A stretch of DNA of 64,000 bases. Origin: Paenibacillus sp. MSJ-34 (GTDB lineage: Bacteria; Bacillota; Bacilli; Paenibacillales; Paenibacillaceae). Position numbers and translations under genes: made by a program. The notes under the pieces are model-generated. The model worked only from the letters and a program-made list of their open reading frames with translations, ran no database searches and was not told where the DNA came from. Of this stretch, positions 16,576 through 25,538 are shown piece after piece. Every line of letters begins with the position of its first letter. The first letter of the stretch is position 1. The stretch lies in contig NZ_JAHLPR010000001.1 of the NCBI RefSeq assembly GCF_018918005.1, positions 165,126-229,125 on the forward strand, read 5' to 3'.

Positions 16576-17728
16576 TTGGGTCATCGCAATGCATTTGATG
16601 AAACGGGTCATCGGCAACCGCAAAGGTTTTATTACCCGCATTTTGCTCCCTGTCGCCGTTATTTCCGGCATCATCGCCGTCATCGGCGGCGTAGGGCCGG
16701 GACCGGTCAAAGTCGCGTATGTGAATGAAGACCGGGGGGAACTCGGCGCGCATGTCCTCCAAGGTTTGACGAACAAGATGAGCATCAAGCTCGTCGAATC
16801 GTCCGGCACCCCGGACATGAAAGAAGCGGTCATCTCGCATCGGGTTGCCGGAGCGCTGGCGATTCCTTCCGACTTTACGGCGAATTTGCTGGCGGGGGAA
16901 CCGTCCAAGGCGATGATGTATCAATTGAACGAGAGCGAGGAATCCGTCAAATTGCAGCTTTATATCGATCTGGAAATACAGCGGATCGAGCAGGCGGTTA
17001 GCGCGTCCGGGTTCGCCGCGGCGGACGGGAACGAACAGGAGCAAACGAAGCTGCTCGAAGCGCTGCTTCAGGCTCAGGAAAAGCGGATCGTCGAAACGAA
17101 GGAGGCCGATTTCGGGTTGGCTCGCAATCCGCTCGCTTCTACTGTGATCGGTATAATGGTGCTGTTTATTTTGCTCGCTTGCAACGGTTCGATCTATTCG
17201 GTGGTCGAGGATCGGGAGCAGTTGACGATGGCGCGCATGTATACGGCTCCCGTCAACGCGTTCGAAATTGCGGCGGGCAATTTTATCGGCGCGTTTCTGG
17301 TCGGTACGATCCAAATGGCCGTAACGCTGCTATTTACCCGCTATGCGATCGGTTACGATTACGGTATGCCGCTCGTTCAATTGTTCGTCATTTTGGAATG
17401 CTTCCTGCTGGCGGCGATCGGGGTGGCCAGCGCGACGGCGAGCATGGTCAAAAACCCGGCGGGACTCGGGCACATCAACACGTTGATCGTTACGCCTACC
17501 TGCATGCTCGGAGGCTGCTTCTGGCCGCTGTACATTATGCCGGATTATATGCAGAAAATCGCCAATTTCGTACCGCAAAAATGGGCGATTGACGCGGCGG
17601 GCAAGCTTGCGAACGGCGGGGGATTCGAGAGCGTGATCATCCATATCGGAATCTTGCTGTTGTTTTCGATCATATTGCTTGCTTTCGGCGCATTCGTCTT
17701 AAAACCGGGGCAATCCGCGGCACGATAA
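16568..17728 (+). CDS. ABC-2 type permease (LnrN-like)
   Basis: 386 residues, same plan as the preceding permease: helix near residues 18-38 (FITRILLPVAVISGIIAVIG), outside domain, then VIGIMVLFILLACNGSIYS and further helices. The coupling segment is EDREQLTMARMYTAPVNAF. Start at 16568 overlaps the upstream stop (16573-16575), with AAAGGTGG upstream. Length (LnrN is about 385) and order support the LnrLMN comparison. A strong terminator follows at 17736, so the three genes make one transcript. Confidence 0.9.
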   Translation: MNSWVIAMHLMKRVIGNRKGFITRILLPVAVISGIIAVIGGVGPGPVKVAYVNEDRGELGAHVLQGLTNKMSIKLVESSGTPDMKEAVISHRVAGALAIPSDFTANLLAGEPSKAMMYQLNESEESVKLQLYIDLEIQRIEQAVSASGFAAADGNEQEQTKLLEALLQAQEKRIVETKEADFGLARNPLASTVIGIMVLFILLACNGSIYSVVEDREQLTMARMYTAPVNAFEIAAGNFIGAFLVGTIQMAVTLLFTRYAIGYDYGMPLVQLFVILECFLLAAIGVASATASMVKNPAGLGHINTLIVTPTCMLGGCFWPLYIMPDYMQKIANFVPQKWAIDAAGKLANGGGFESVIIHIGILLLFSIILLAFGAFVLKPGQSAAR

Positions 17729-17735
17729 AGGAGTG

Positions 17736-17776
17736 AAACCTTGAAATCGCACAACGGTGCGGTTTCAAGGTTTTTT
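17736..17776 (+). terminator. Terminator of the exporter operon
   Basis: AAACCTTGAAA pairs with TTTCAAGGTTT around an inner CGCAC/GTGCG hairpin, followed by a T-run. Confidence 0.9.
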
Positions 17777-17963
17777 GCATCCATCTTTCGTTTGGACGCA
17801 AAAATAGTCAATAATCCAAGTTACCGAAACATAAGATGGAGTATAAGATATGAAGTAAGAAGGAATGATCACAATATTTCGTGAATTATCGTAGGTTTCC
17901 GCTCGGATTTGCAATCGGATCAATTCATGAAAGCTTGACCCATTTCGTTTAGGAGGGATTGCC

Positions 17964-18560
17964 GTGAATAAAAGTTATGAAGTTGAATATTGCAATTTGG
18001 AATTACGATTCGAACGTCGGCATATCCAAAATCTCATTCGCGATTTGATTCATGAAGGGTATTCCTTATACTGGAGCGAGAACGATTCTTCGTTCATCAT
18101 CTCCATCCGGACCGGGCGCAAGCTCGTTAAGCTTCGGTTTCAACGGCTGCAGAACCGTTATAAAATCGTCGGCGATTATACGATCAAAGATGAGAAGCTC
18201 GGCGAATTTATCGAACGGCTCATTGGGGATACCCGCGGACATGCGGTAGTGAAGCGATTCAAAGACAGGCAAATTTTGATCGAAAATATTTTGTTCGGCG
18301 AATTGATCCGCCAGGTTGAAGTATCCGGAATGGAGCATCGGGTCATCTTCCAGAAACGTCCGCTTGTGACAAACGAAGAAGTGGCCAAGGCCTTTCAATC
18401 GAAGCGGGCGGAAGAACGGGCCAAGGAGGTCAGGGTGGAACTGGATTACGAGCTCGCTTGTCTGTACGACGCGATGCGGCGGAACGATGCCGAGGAGACG
18501 GAAAAGTGCAAGGAAAAGCTGGCCGAATTGCGGCACGAGATGCTTTTGTTGGAATTGTAG
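17964..18560 (+). CDS. Conserved hypothetical protein with C-terminal coiled coil
   Basis: 198 highly charged residues, no signal or membrane segment, so cytoplasmic. The first 130 residues look like a small alpha/beta domain (LELRFERRHIQNLIRDLIHE, SFIISIRTGRKLVKLRF); the last 60 form a long helix (EEVAKAFQSKRAEERAKEVR and onward) likely to be a coiled coil. I recognise a Paenibacillus-type conserved protein but cannot give a function. GTG start with AGGAGGG six bases before it. The leader-like ORF and terminator at 18595-18672 follow directly. Confidence 0.65.
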   Translation: MNKSYEVEYCNLELRFERRHIQNLIRDLIHEGYSLYWSENDSSFIISIRTGRKLVKLRFQRLQNRYKIVGDYTIKDEKLGEFIERLIGDTRGHAVVKRFKDRQILIENILFGELIRQVEVSGMEHRVIFQKRPLVTNEEVAKAFQSKRAEERAKEVRVELDYELACLYDAMRRNDAEETEKCKEKLAELRHEMLLLEL

Positions 18561-18594
18561 AGAACGGTTGCGAGAAATGTAAGGGAGATGAAAC

Positions 18595-18672
18595 ATGATC
18601 ACACGCAGACCACGACGAAGCGCCCTGGTATAAGAAGCCGCGAAGAGCGGACGAAGCCTGGGGCGTTTTTTT
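18595..18672 (+). promoter_or_regulatory. Possible attenuator: Arg-rich leader peptide over a terminator
   Basis: GGGAG seven bases before ATG 18595 starts a 12-codon ORF (MITRRPRRSALV, stop 18631-18633) with four arginines. Its last codons form the 5' arm of a terminator, CGCCCTGG (18621-18628) against CCTGGGGCG (18657-18665), with an inner GCCGC/GCGG hairpin and seven Ts. Overlap of leader codons with a terminator stem is the classic attenuator arrangement, but what follows is a MITE and then gnd with its own promoter. It may simply be the terminator of the 17964 gene. Confidence 0.4.
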
Positions 18673-18687
18673 GCGTTTTTAAAGGTT

Positions 18688-18930
18688 GTTCAAAAAGTCC
18701 CCTTTTGATCACGAAGCATTTATGAGAGTGCACTCGACATCGAATCTTGCGTTCACCCTCGAAGAGCGTATGCTTACGAAGTATGTTTCCTCCGGAAACA
18801 TTTCAGGTGCTCATGTAGGTTTGCCTACACTGCGCTCCTCCTGAAAGTTTTGCGCAGCAAAACTCGCTTCGGAAGCATGGGCTTCGGGTTCTCGCAACCT
18901 TCTCGGTGCTGAAAAGTTGACTTTTTGAAC
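18688..18930. mobile_element. MITE-like element, 243 bp, ends GTTCAAAAAGTC
   Basis: Perfect 12-bp terminal inverted repeats GTTCAAAAAGTC (18688-18699) and GACTTTTTGAAC (18919-18930) enclose non-coding DNA full of small hairpins: GTTTCC/GGAAAC, GTAGG/CCTAC and AGTTTTGC/GCAAAACT. The internal GCTTCGGAAGCAT stretch recurs, inverted, in the tandem repeats at 54618. The same two ends joined without an interior occur at 49782-49805. No transposase and no clear target duplication is seen, so a non-autonomous element or a structured repeat are both possible. Confidence 0.65.
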
Positions 18931-18983
18931 TCGCATGATTAGGGTGCGATCACTTATTTTTATCGTTATTTTCGGTCTGAACG

Positions 18984-19012
18984 TTCACATCTTGGGCGAA
19001 AAAGAGTAAAAT
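18984..19012 (+). promoter_or_regulatory. Candidate SigA promoter of gnd
   Basis: TTCACA (18984-18989), 17-bp spacer, TAAAAT (19007-19012); 45 bases before the gnd ATG and just outside the MITE-like element. Confidence 0.55.
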
Positions 19013-19057
19013 AGATGTATTGCGAAAAATAATCTAGATAAAGGATGGAAGAACCAA

Positions 19058-20464
19058 ATGTCAAAACAGCAAATTGGTGTGATCGGTTTAGCGGTTATGG
19101 GCAAAAACTTGGCCTTAAATATTGAAAGCAGAGGGTTTACGGTTTCGGTATTCAACCGTTCTCCCGAGAAAACGAAAGATCTGATTGCCGAAGCGCAAGG
19201 CAAAAACTTGGTGGGCACCTACTCCATCGAAGAATTTCTCCAATCCTTGGAAAGCCCCCGCAAAATTCTCATTATGGTTCAAGCGGGTCCGGCGACGGAT
19301 GCGACGATCGAGCAGTTAATTCCTCATTTGGACGAAGGCGATATTATTATCGACGGCGGCAACGCCTACTTCCCGGATACGCAGCGCAGAAACAAGGAAC
19401 TTGAAGCGAAAGGCATCCGTTTCATCGGCGCCGGCGTTTCGGGCGGCGAAGAGGGCGCGCTCAAAGGTCCTGCCATCATGCCGGGTGGGCAAGAAAGCGC
19501 GTATAAGCTTGTCGAGCCGATTTTGACGGCTATTTCCGCGAAAGTTGGCGGCGACCCTTGCTGTACATATATCGGTCCGGACGGCGCAGGCCATTACGTG
19601 AAAATGGTTCACAACGGCATCGAGTACGGGGATATGCAGTTGATTTGCGAAGCTTATCATTTGTTGAAGTCGGTATTGAATGTGGGCGCGGAAGAATTGC
19701 ATCACATCTTCTCGGAATGGAACGAAGGGGAACTCGACAGCTATCTGATCGAAATTACGGCAGACATTTTCTCCAAAGTCGATCCTGAAACGGGCAAACC
19801 GATGGTTGACGTGATTCTGGATTCGGCCGGACAGAAAGGCACCGGAAAATGGACGAGCCAAAGCGCGCTCGATTTGGGCGTTCCGCTCTCCATGATCACC
19901 GAATCGGTATTCTCGCGTTTCCTGTCGGCCATGAAGGAAGAGCGGATCTATGCGAGCAAAGTACTCAGCGGGCCGAACGCTTCGGCATACAGCGGAGATA
20001 AGGCGGAGCTTGTGGAGATGGTGCGCAAAGCGCTGTTCGCAAGCAAAATCGTATCCTATGCCCAAGGTTTCGCGCAAATGCGCGCAGCTTCGGAAGAATA
20101 CGACTGGAATTTGAACTATGGCGGCATCGCAATGATTTTCCGCGGCGGCTGCATCATTCGTTCGCGTTTTCTGCAAAACATTAAAGACGCGTACGACCGC
20201 GAGCCCGGCTTGAAAAACTTGCTCCTGGACCCGTATTTCAAACAAATCGTCGAAACGTATCAAGACGCGTGGAGACAAGTCGTGTCCGTCGCGGTAACGC
20301 AAGGCATTCCGGTTCCAGGCATTTCGAGCGCCTTGGCATACTACGACAGCTACCGCACGGAAAGATTGCCCGCGAACCTGCTGCAAGCGCAACGCGACTA
20401 TTTCGGAGCGCATACGTTTAAACGGGTAGACAAGGAAGGCGTCTTCCACTTCAACTGGTTCTAA
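19058..20464 (+). CDS. gnd: 6-phosphogluconate dehydrogenase, decarboxylating
   Basis: 468 residues, the full length of the NADP-linked enzyme of the oxidative pentose phosphate pathway, which turns 6-phosphogluconate into ribulose 5-phosphate. Rossmann motif [17 protein letters not shown] at 6-22 (a G-x-A-x-x-G variant), substrate-binding VSGGEEGA, active-site [15 protein letters not shown], and a C-terminal [17 protein letters not shown]. Everything needed for activity is present. GGATGGAAG upstream of the ATG. It ends with its stop codon overlapping that of the convergent gene at 20461. Confidence 0.95.
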   Translation: MSKQQIGVIGLAVMGKNLALNIESRGFTVSVFNRSPEKTKDLIAEAQGKNLVGTYSIEEFLQSLESPRKILIMVQAGPATDATIEQLIPHLDEGDIIIDGGNAYFPDTQRRNKELEAKGIRFIGAGVSGGEEGALKGPAIMPGGQESAYKLVEPILTAISAKVGGDPCCTYIGPDGAGHYVKMVHNGIEYGDMQLICEAYHLLKSVLNVGAEELHHIFSEWNEGELDSYLIEITADIFSKVDPETGKPMVDVILDSAGQKGTGKWTSQSALDLGVPLSMITESVFSRFLSAMKEERIYASKVLSGPNASAYSGDKAELVEMVRKALFASKIVSYAQGFAQMRAASEEYDWNLNYGGIAMIFRGGCIIRSRFLQNIKDAYDREPGLKNLLLDPYFKQIVETYQDAWRQVVSVAVTQGIPVPGISSALAYYDSYRTERLPANLLQAQRDYFGAHTFKRVDKEGVFHFNWF

Positions 20465-20763
20465 GATTTATGAACGTACAAGCCGTGAACGGCTTCCGCC
20501 AAGTACGATCTTAACCCATCGATTTCCTGGTCGTACACGGTGCGGCGGTGTATAAGCGATAGAGCGACCTCGGCGAAACAATGGAAATTTTTTAATAAGC
20601 GTGGCTGAGACAGATCTAGCAGGCTCGGATCTTCATCGGCCACCTTTTTTTTAATATATTCCAATATCCAGACGACGTCCTCTTTGCAGAGCGGATGATC
20701 GGGATCGAAGATCCGTTCCAATCGCCGTGTCGTGGAATTGGCGTTGAAGGCCGCTGATGGCAT
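20461..20763 (-). CDS. Conserved hypothetical protein
   Basis: 100 residues, mostly helical, for example [19 protein letters not shown] and [20 protein letters not shown]; no signal or metal motif. I do not recognise the family. AGGAG twelve bases before the ATG. Its TAG stop (20461-20463) overlaps the gnd TAA stop (20462-20464) on the other strand, so there is no room for a separate terminator between the two. Confidence 0.6.
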   Translation of the reverse strand: MPSAAFNANSTTRRLERIFDPDHPLCKEDVVWILEYIKKKVADEDPSLLDLSQPRLLKNFHCFAEVALSLIHRRTVYDQEIDGLRSYLAEAVHGLYVHKS

Positions 20764-20847
20764 ATTCCATTTTCACTCCTACTATTGAAAATTTTGGTAT
20801 TAACATCTTTACGAAAATAACGGGTCTTTTATACATGTTTTTAAAGA

Positions 20848-20877
20848 TTGTCTGATCTTTTGTACCTATGGTATGAT
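20848..20877 (+). promoter_or_regulatory. Candidate SigA promoter of aroK
   Basis: TTGTCT (20848-20853), 18-bp spacer, TATGAT (20872-20877). The start would fall near 20884, which rules out the in-frame ATGs at 20848 and 20878 as aroK starts. Confidence 0.55.
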
Positions 20878-20919
20878 ATGGGAAGTTTAGCGGATGATAT
20901 AGGCAAAGAAGGTGTCTTG

Positions 20920-21444
20920 GTGAACCCGGAAGAGATTTCGAAGAAGCGTAACATTATTTTAATCGGATTTATGGGTACGGGTAAATCCAGCGTCGGCTGC
21001 AAGCTTGCAGAGAAGCTCGGCTGGACGTTTGTAGATACGGATGCGTTGATCGAACGCAAGGAATCGCTCACGATTCCGGAAATTTTCGCGCTGCACGGCG
21101 AATCGCGATTTCGCGAAACGGAACACGAAGTGCTGCACGAAGCGCTGCGGCAATCCAGCCAAATTATAGCGACAGGAGGCGGAGCCGTTCTTCGCCGCGA
21201 GAATCGCGAATTGATGCTGGAGCGCGGCTGGGTGGTGGCGCTCACGGCTGCCCAAGATATCATCGTGCGCCGGGTAGAGCAAGATCCCGCGCGGCCGCTG
21301 TTGCAGGGCAACGCACGCCAACGGGTGGCGGAATTGATGGAACGGCGCAAAGACGCTTATGGATTTGCCGATGTGACGATCGATACGACGGATCTAACCG
21401 TCGAGGCCATCGCCGAACTCATATTGGCAAGGCGTCAAGTATGA
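20920..21444 (+). CDS. aroK: Shikimate kinase
   Basis: 174 residues. It phosphorylates shikimate with ATP in the common aromatic pathway. P-loop GFMGTGKSSVG at about 13-23, then DTDALIERKE (shikimate-binding DxD), GESRFRETE with the substrate Arg, ATGGGAV, and the LID RPLLQG. The start is GTG 20920, with GAAGGTG upstream and a promoter ending at 20877; the family's usual length of about 170 supports this. aroA lies 420 bases downstream on the same strand, separated by the opposite rhodanese gene. Confidence 0.9.
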   Translation: MNPEEISKKRNIILIGFMGTGKSSVGCKLAEKLGWTFVDTDALIERKESLTIPEIFALHGESRFRETEHEVLHEALRQSSQIIATGGGAVLRRENRELMLERGWVVALTAAQDIIVRRVEQDPARPLLQGNARQRVAELMERRKDAYGFADVTIDTTDLTVEAIAELILARRQV

Positions 21445-21480
21445 ATCGGCGACGGCGGCGATAAGCTTTGCAACGTTACT

Positions 21481-21780
21481 TTAAAGTTCTTGCCAAGCGA
21501 GCATTCCGCCTTGCATATTTTTGAGGCCTTGGAATCCAAGCTGCTGCAAATATTCGCAAGCCCGCTCGCTGCGGTAGCCGCTGCGGCAAATCATAATGAT
21601 TTCGCCTGTTTGCTCGATTTCTTCAAGCCGCTCTGGAATTTGGCCGAGCGGAATATGTTTGGCGCCCGGGATCATGCCTTCGGCCACTTCTTCGGCCTCG
21701 CGCACGTCGATCAGATTCAAACGTTCGCCTTGATCCAATCTGGATTTGATTTCCTCGGGCAAAATAATATTGACCGTCAT
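21481..21780 (-). CDS. Rhodanese-like domain protein
   Basis: 99 residues forming a single rhodanese domain: LNLIDVREAEEVAEGMIPGA at the N-terminal half, active-site Cys in MICRSGYRSERA, and the closing NMQGGMLAWQEL. Probably a cytoplasmic sulfurtransferase or persulfide carrier. Start at 21780 with GGAGG eight bases upstream; the ATG at 21873 overlaps the divergent aroA region and would add 31 unrelated residues. It lies opposite and between aroK and aroA. Confidence 0.88.
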   Translation of the reverse strand: MTVNIILPEEIKSRLDQGERLNLIDVREAEEVAEGMIPGAKHIPLGQIPERLEEIEQTGEIIMICRSGYRSERACEYLQQLGFQGLKNMQGGMLAWQEL

Positions 21781-21862
21781 TTCGTTTTCCTCCAAAGAAG
21801 TGAAGTTTATTTTCATATATATCATAATCATATTAGCATAGATATTGGAAGGAGAAAAATTT

Positions 21863-23161
21863 ATGGATGTCATCGTTCGACCTACCCCTCGATTGCAGGG
21901 CGAAATTCAAGCCTTATCTTCCAAAAATTATACGACGCGTTACTTGTTGGCCGCGGCATTGGCGGAAGGGACAAGCACGATTCTATATCCGGCGCATAGC
22001 GAAGACAGCGACGCGATGCGCCGCTGCATTCGCGATTTGGGAGCCGTATTGGAAGAGGATGATGAGAAGATCGTCATTACCGGTTTCGGAGGCCGTCCGA
22101 AGCATATCAGCGAATTGAACGTAGGCAATGCGGGAGCGGTCTTGCGGTTTTTGATGGCCATTGCGTCGTTATGTCCTGCACTGACGTTCGTCAATACGTA
22201 TCCCGACTCCCTCGGCAAGCGGCCGCATGACGATTTGATCGATGCGCTGGAACAAATGGGCGTCGGGGTAGAACATCATAACGGCAAGCTCCCGATCACC
22301 ATTCGCGGCGGCCGTCCGCGCGGCGGGAAAATTCAAGTTTCGGGCAGCGTAAGCTCGCAATTTTTAAGCGCGCTGCTCTTTTTGACGCCGCTGCTCGAGG
22401 AAGACAGCGAAATCGAAGTGCTGCACGATTTGAAATCGAAGGTCGTCGTCGGCCAGACGCTCGAAGTGTTGGAGCAAGCCGGAATTACGGTTGAAGCGCG
22501 CGAAGATTATATGTACTTTAAAGTGCCGGGCAGACAGAAATATAAAGCGCAGACGTATACGGTGCAAGGGGATTATCCGGGATCGGCTGCCGTTCTTGCT
22601 GCGGCGGCGGTGACGGAATCCGACGTAACGGTTCACCGCCTGGCCGAAAACAGCAAGCAAGGCGAACGCGCGGTCGTCGACGTGCTCCGAATGATGGGAG
22701 TGCCGCTGACGCATGAGAACGGTACGGTGCGTGTACGGGGCAACCGCAAATTGAAGGCGGTCGAGTTCGACGGCGACGCGGCGACGGACGCGGTTCTCGC
22801 GATGGTGGCGGCCGCCGTATTTGCGGAAGGAACCTCCCGTTTTTACAATGTGGAAAATTTACGCTATAAAGAATGCGATCGAATTACAGACTATTTACAT
22901 GAATTGCGCAAAGCCGGCGCCCATGTCGAAGAGCGGCAAGCGGAAATTATCGTGCACGGCCGTCCGGAGGGCGTCGAAGGCGGCGTCGAGATCAATGCGC
23001 ATTACGATCATCGCGTCATTATGGCGCTGTCGGTTGTCGGATTGCGATCCGAACGGGAAATCCGCATTAAAGACGCGCATCATGTCGCGAAGTCGTATCC
23101 CCAATATTTCGATCATATCCGCGCGCTCGGCGCGCAGGTGGAATGGGTCGAAGGTTCGTAA
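21863..23161 (+). CDS. aroA: 3-phosphoshikimate 1-carboxyvinyltransferase (EPSP synthase)
   Basis: 432 residues. It joins shikimate-3-phosphate and PEP, step six of the aromatic pathway. N-terminal RPTPRLQGEIQALSSKNYTT (K and S of the PEP/S3P site), LNVGNAGAVLRFLMA (the family's GNAGT/A-hxRhhxA loop), SGSVSSQFLSALL, and NLRYKECDRI near the C-terminus. In place of the usual LPGDKS the start reads LQGEIQ, a divergent variant. GNAGA rather than GNAGTA also makes it less typical. Start at 21863 with GGAAGGAG upstream. Confidence 0.88.
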   Translation: MDVIVRPTPRLQGEIQALSSKNYTTRYLLAAALAEGTSTILYPAHSEDSDAMRRCIRDLGAVLEEDDEKIVITGFGGRPKHISELNVGNAGAVLRFLMAIASLCPALTFVNTYPDSLGKRPHDDLIDALEQMGVGVEHHNGKLPITIRGGRPRGGKIQVSGSVSSQFLSALLFLTPLLEEDSEIEVLHDLKSKVVVGQTLEVLEQAGITVEAREDYMYFKVPGRQKYKAQTYTVQGDYPGSAAVLAAAAVTESDVTVHRLAENSKQGERAVVDVLRMMGVPLTHENGTVRVRGNRKLKAVEFDGDAATDAVLAMVAAAVFAEGTSRFYNVENLRYKECDRITDYLHELRKAGAHVEERQAEIIVHGRPEGVEGGVEINAHYDHRVIMALSVVGLRSEREIRIKDAHHVAKSYPQYFDHIRALGAQVEWVEGS

Positions 23162-23192
23162 ACTTTGCTCGATTTGAAAGGAGAGAAACGGT

Positions 23193-23618
23193 ATGGCATT
23201 TGAAAATCCGACTCGCGAACAAATCAAGGAGATTTTAATGGCGTCCCATACGATTGCCGTCGTCGGTCTTTCCGACAATCCGGAAAGGACGTCGTATATG
23301 GTGTCCGCCGCCATGCAGCAAAAGGGTTACCGCATTATACCGGTCAATCCGAATGCGACCGAAATTTTGGGCGAAAGATGCTATGCTTCGCTCAAAGAGA
23401 TTCCGGAGCCGGTCGATATCGTCAACGTATTTCGCCGCAGCGAATATTGCGCGTCCGTTGCCGGAGAGGCGGCGGAGATCAAGGCGAAGGTGCTGTGGCT
23501 GCAGCTCGGGATCGTGAACGAGGAAGCGGCTGACATTGCGGCGCGGCATGGCATGACCGCCATTATGGACCGCTGCATTAAAGTAGAGGATTCCATCCTT
23601 TTGCCGCACGGCAAATAA
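23193..23618 (+). CDS. CoA-binding protein (YccU-like)
   Basis: 141 residues with a CoA-binding Rossmann fold: IAVVGLSDNPERTSYMVSAA, YRIIPVNPNATEILGERCY, VDIVNVFRRSEY and LWLQLGIVNEEAADIA, ending with a conserved MDRCIKVE. Relatives of YccU bind CoA; their role is unsettled. AAAGGAG lies before the ATG. It lies 31 bases after aroA and 33 bases before the PTS permease, so a joint transcript is likely. Confidence 0.88.
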   Translation: MAFENPTREQIKEILMASHTIAVVGLSDNPERTSYMVSAAMQQKGYRIIPVNPNATEILGERCYASLKEIPEPVDIVNVFRRSEYCASVAGEAAEIKAKVLWLQLGIVNEEAADIAARHGMTAIMDRCIKVEDSILLPHGK

Positions 23619-23651
23619 AGTTTCCAGCGCTCTCGGAAGGAGAGGATACGC

Positions 23652-25538
23652 TTGAATGGTGTAGGAGCGTTGCAGCATTTCGGAAGAGCGATCATGCTTC
23701 CTACGATGGTGCTGCCGGTTGCCGCCATCATGTTAAGCTTAGGGCATTTGCCGTGGGAACATGCCGGCATGCCCGCAATCGGCAACGTCCTGGTGGTGGC
23801 CGGTCAAACGATATTTACGTTTCTTCCTTATTTCTTTGCCGTGGGAGTCGCCCTCGGCATGGCGAACAATGCCGGTACGGCCGGTATTGCGGCGCTCCTC
23901 GGCATTTTTATTTACCAGCAAATGATGGAGCAGATCGCCCATATCGATTCCCATCCGCCGAATTTGGTCGGCGTCATCTTAGGCGTTATTGCGGGCAGCG
24001 TCCATAATCGGTATAAGGATTTGAAACTGCCCGAATATATCCAGTTTTTCGGCGGACCGCGTTTCGTGTTGTTGTTTATGGGAATCGCTTCGGTTTTCAT
24101 TTCTTTTCTAATGATGTGGCTGTTCCCGTATTTGCAGGCGGGCATCCAAGCATTGGGCGATCTGTTGCTGGCGTCCGGCGGAATCGGCGTGTTTCTATTC
24201 GGTGTTTTCCAACGGATTCTGGTTGTTTTCGGCTTGCATCATTTATTGAACTATGTCATGTTTTTTGAAGTCGGCACCTATGACAACGGCAGCGGGGACG
24301 TTATACGCGGAGATTTGATGCGCTTTTTTGCGGGGGACCCGACGGCCGGACAGTTCATGACGGGACTTTACCCGATGATGATGTTTGCAATTCCCGCGAT
24401 TGCCTTCGCTATCATTCACGAATCGCGCGAAGATCTTAGGCCGAAAATTCGCAAAACGTTTCTCACCTCGGCATTTGTCAGCTTTTTGACGGGAATTACC
24501 GAACCGATCGAGTTCGCTTTTATGTTCGTAGCCCCGTATTTATTCGTTATTCACGCTTTGTTGTCCGGCTTCGTCATGTGGCTTACCTATTATTTGGATA
24601 TCCATCACGGGTTTTCTTTTTCGGCGGGCGCGATCGATTATGTGCTCAACGGGTATTTGGCGAAGAAGGGCCTGCTGCTTATTCCGATCGGCCTATGTCT
24701 GGGGCTGGCTTACTATTTTTTGTTTCGCTTCGTTATTCGGAAATTCCAAATTCCGACCCCGGGACGGGAGGAAGGATCGGTATTGGACGATTGGGCGGGC
24801 AGTTTGCCGTATCGGGCGCCGCTCATCTTGCAGGCGCTTGGAGGGAAAGAGAATATTGTCCGCATCGAAGCTTGCGTAACAAGACTGCGCCTGACGCTTG
24901 TGGACGACCGCAAGCTGGACCGCAGCGCGCTCCGCTTATTGGGCGCGGCAGGCATGATCAGGCTGGGAGGCGGCAATATTCAAGTCGTCTTCGGCACGTA
25001 TTCCGAAATTATCCGGGCGGAAATTGAGAAACTGATGCATAAGAAAGTAAATCAGGTTCTCTTCAACGCTCCGGTGCAGGGTCGCATGATTCCGTTAGAG
25101 GACGTTCCCGACCAAATATTCGCCCGGAAGCTGGTAGGCAACGGCGTTGCCTTCATACCCGACCGGGGAGAAGTCGTAGCGCCCGTCGCGGGGCGCATCA
25201 TGACCGTCTACCCGACGAAGCATGCGATCGGCATCGAAACGCCGGAAGGGTTGAACGTTCTGATTCACCTTGGAATCGATACTTCGGAGTTAAACGGGAA
25301 GGGCATTACGGTAAGCGCCCGGGAAGGAGACGAGGTCGCGCCCGGACAATTGCTGATGAAATTCGATCTCGCCTATATCCGTAAACATTGCGCGTCTTTG
25401 GCGACGCCGATGGTGATCACCAATCCGGAACGGGTTAAATCGTGGAGCTTCGCTCCGTTCAAAGCGGTTAAAAAAGGACAAGCTTCGGTGATGTCCGTTG
25501 TAATCAACGACAGTGATGTTGGAGGGGGTACACAATGA
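23652..25538 (+). CDS. PTS glucose/N-acetylglucosamine-family permease EIICBA
   Basis: 628 residues in the order EIIC-EIIB-EIIA. EIIC at about 1-370 has the family start LQHFGRAIMLPTMVLPVAAI, an FGLHHLLN motif and GITEPIEF. EIIB follows at about 390-465, with the phosphorylated Cys in RIEACVTRLRLTL. EIIA (500-610) has both histidines, in TKHAIGIE and NVLIHLGIDT. It would take up and phosphorylate a hexose or GlcNAc at the membrane; which sugar cannot be decided. The start is TTG 23652 with AAGGAGAGG six bases upstream. The stop overlaps the EI start (ATGA). Confidence 0.88.
   Translation: MNGVGALQHFGRAIMLPTMVLPVAAIMLSLGHLPWEHAGMPAIGNVLVVAGQTIFTFLPYFFAVGVALGMANNAGTAGIAALLGIFIYQQMMEQIAHIDSHPPNLVGVILGVIAGSVHNRYKDLKLPEYIQFFGGPRFVLLFMGIASVFISFLMMWLFPYLQAGIQALGDLLLASGGIGVFLFGVFQRILVVFGLHHLLNYVMFFEVGTYDNGSGDVIRGDLMRFFAGDPTAGQFMTGLYPMMMFAIPAIAFAIIHESREDLRPKIRKTFLTSAFVSFLTGITEPIEFAFMFVAPYLFVIHALLSGFVMWLTYYLDIHHGFSFSAGAIDYVLNGYLAKKGLLLIPIGLCLGLAYYFLFRFVIRKFQIPTPGREEGSVLDDWAGSLPYRAPLILQALGGKENIVRIEACVTRLRLTLVDDRKLDRSALRLLGAAGMIRLGGGNIQVVFGTYSEIIRAEIEKLMHKKVNQVLFNAPVQGRMIPLEDVPDQIFARKLVGNGVAFIPDRGEVVAPVAGRIMTVYPTKHAIGIETPEGLNVLIHLGIDTSELNGKGITVSAREGDEVAPGQLLMKFDLAYIRKHCASLATPMVITNPERVKSWSFAPFKAVKKGQASVMSVVINDSDVGGGTQ

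Noticed and set aside
19316..20449. 377-codon open frame on the minus strand
   Set aside because: Lies fully antisense to gnd and has no domain or ribosome site.
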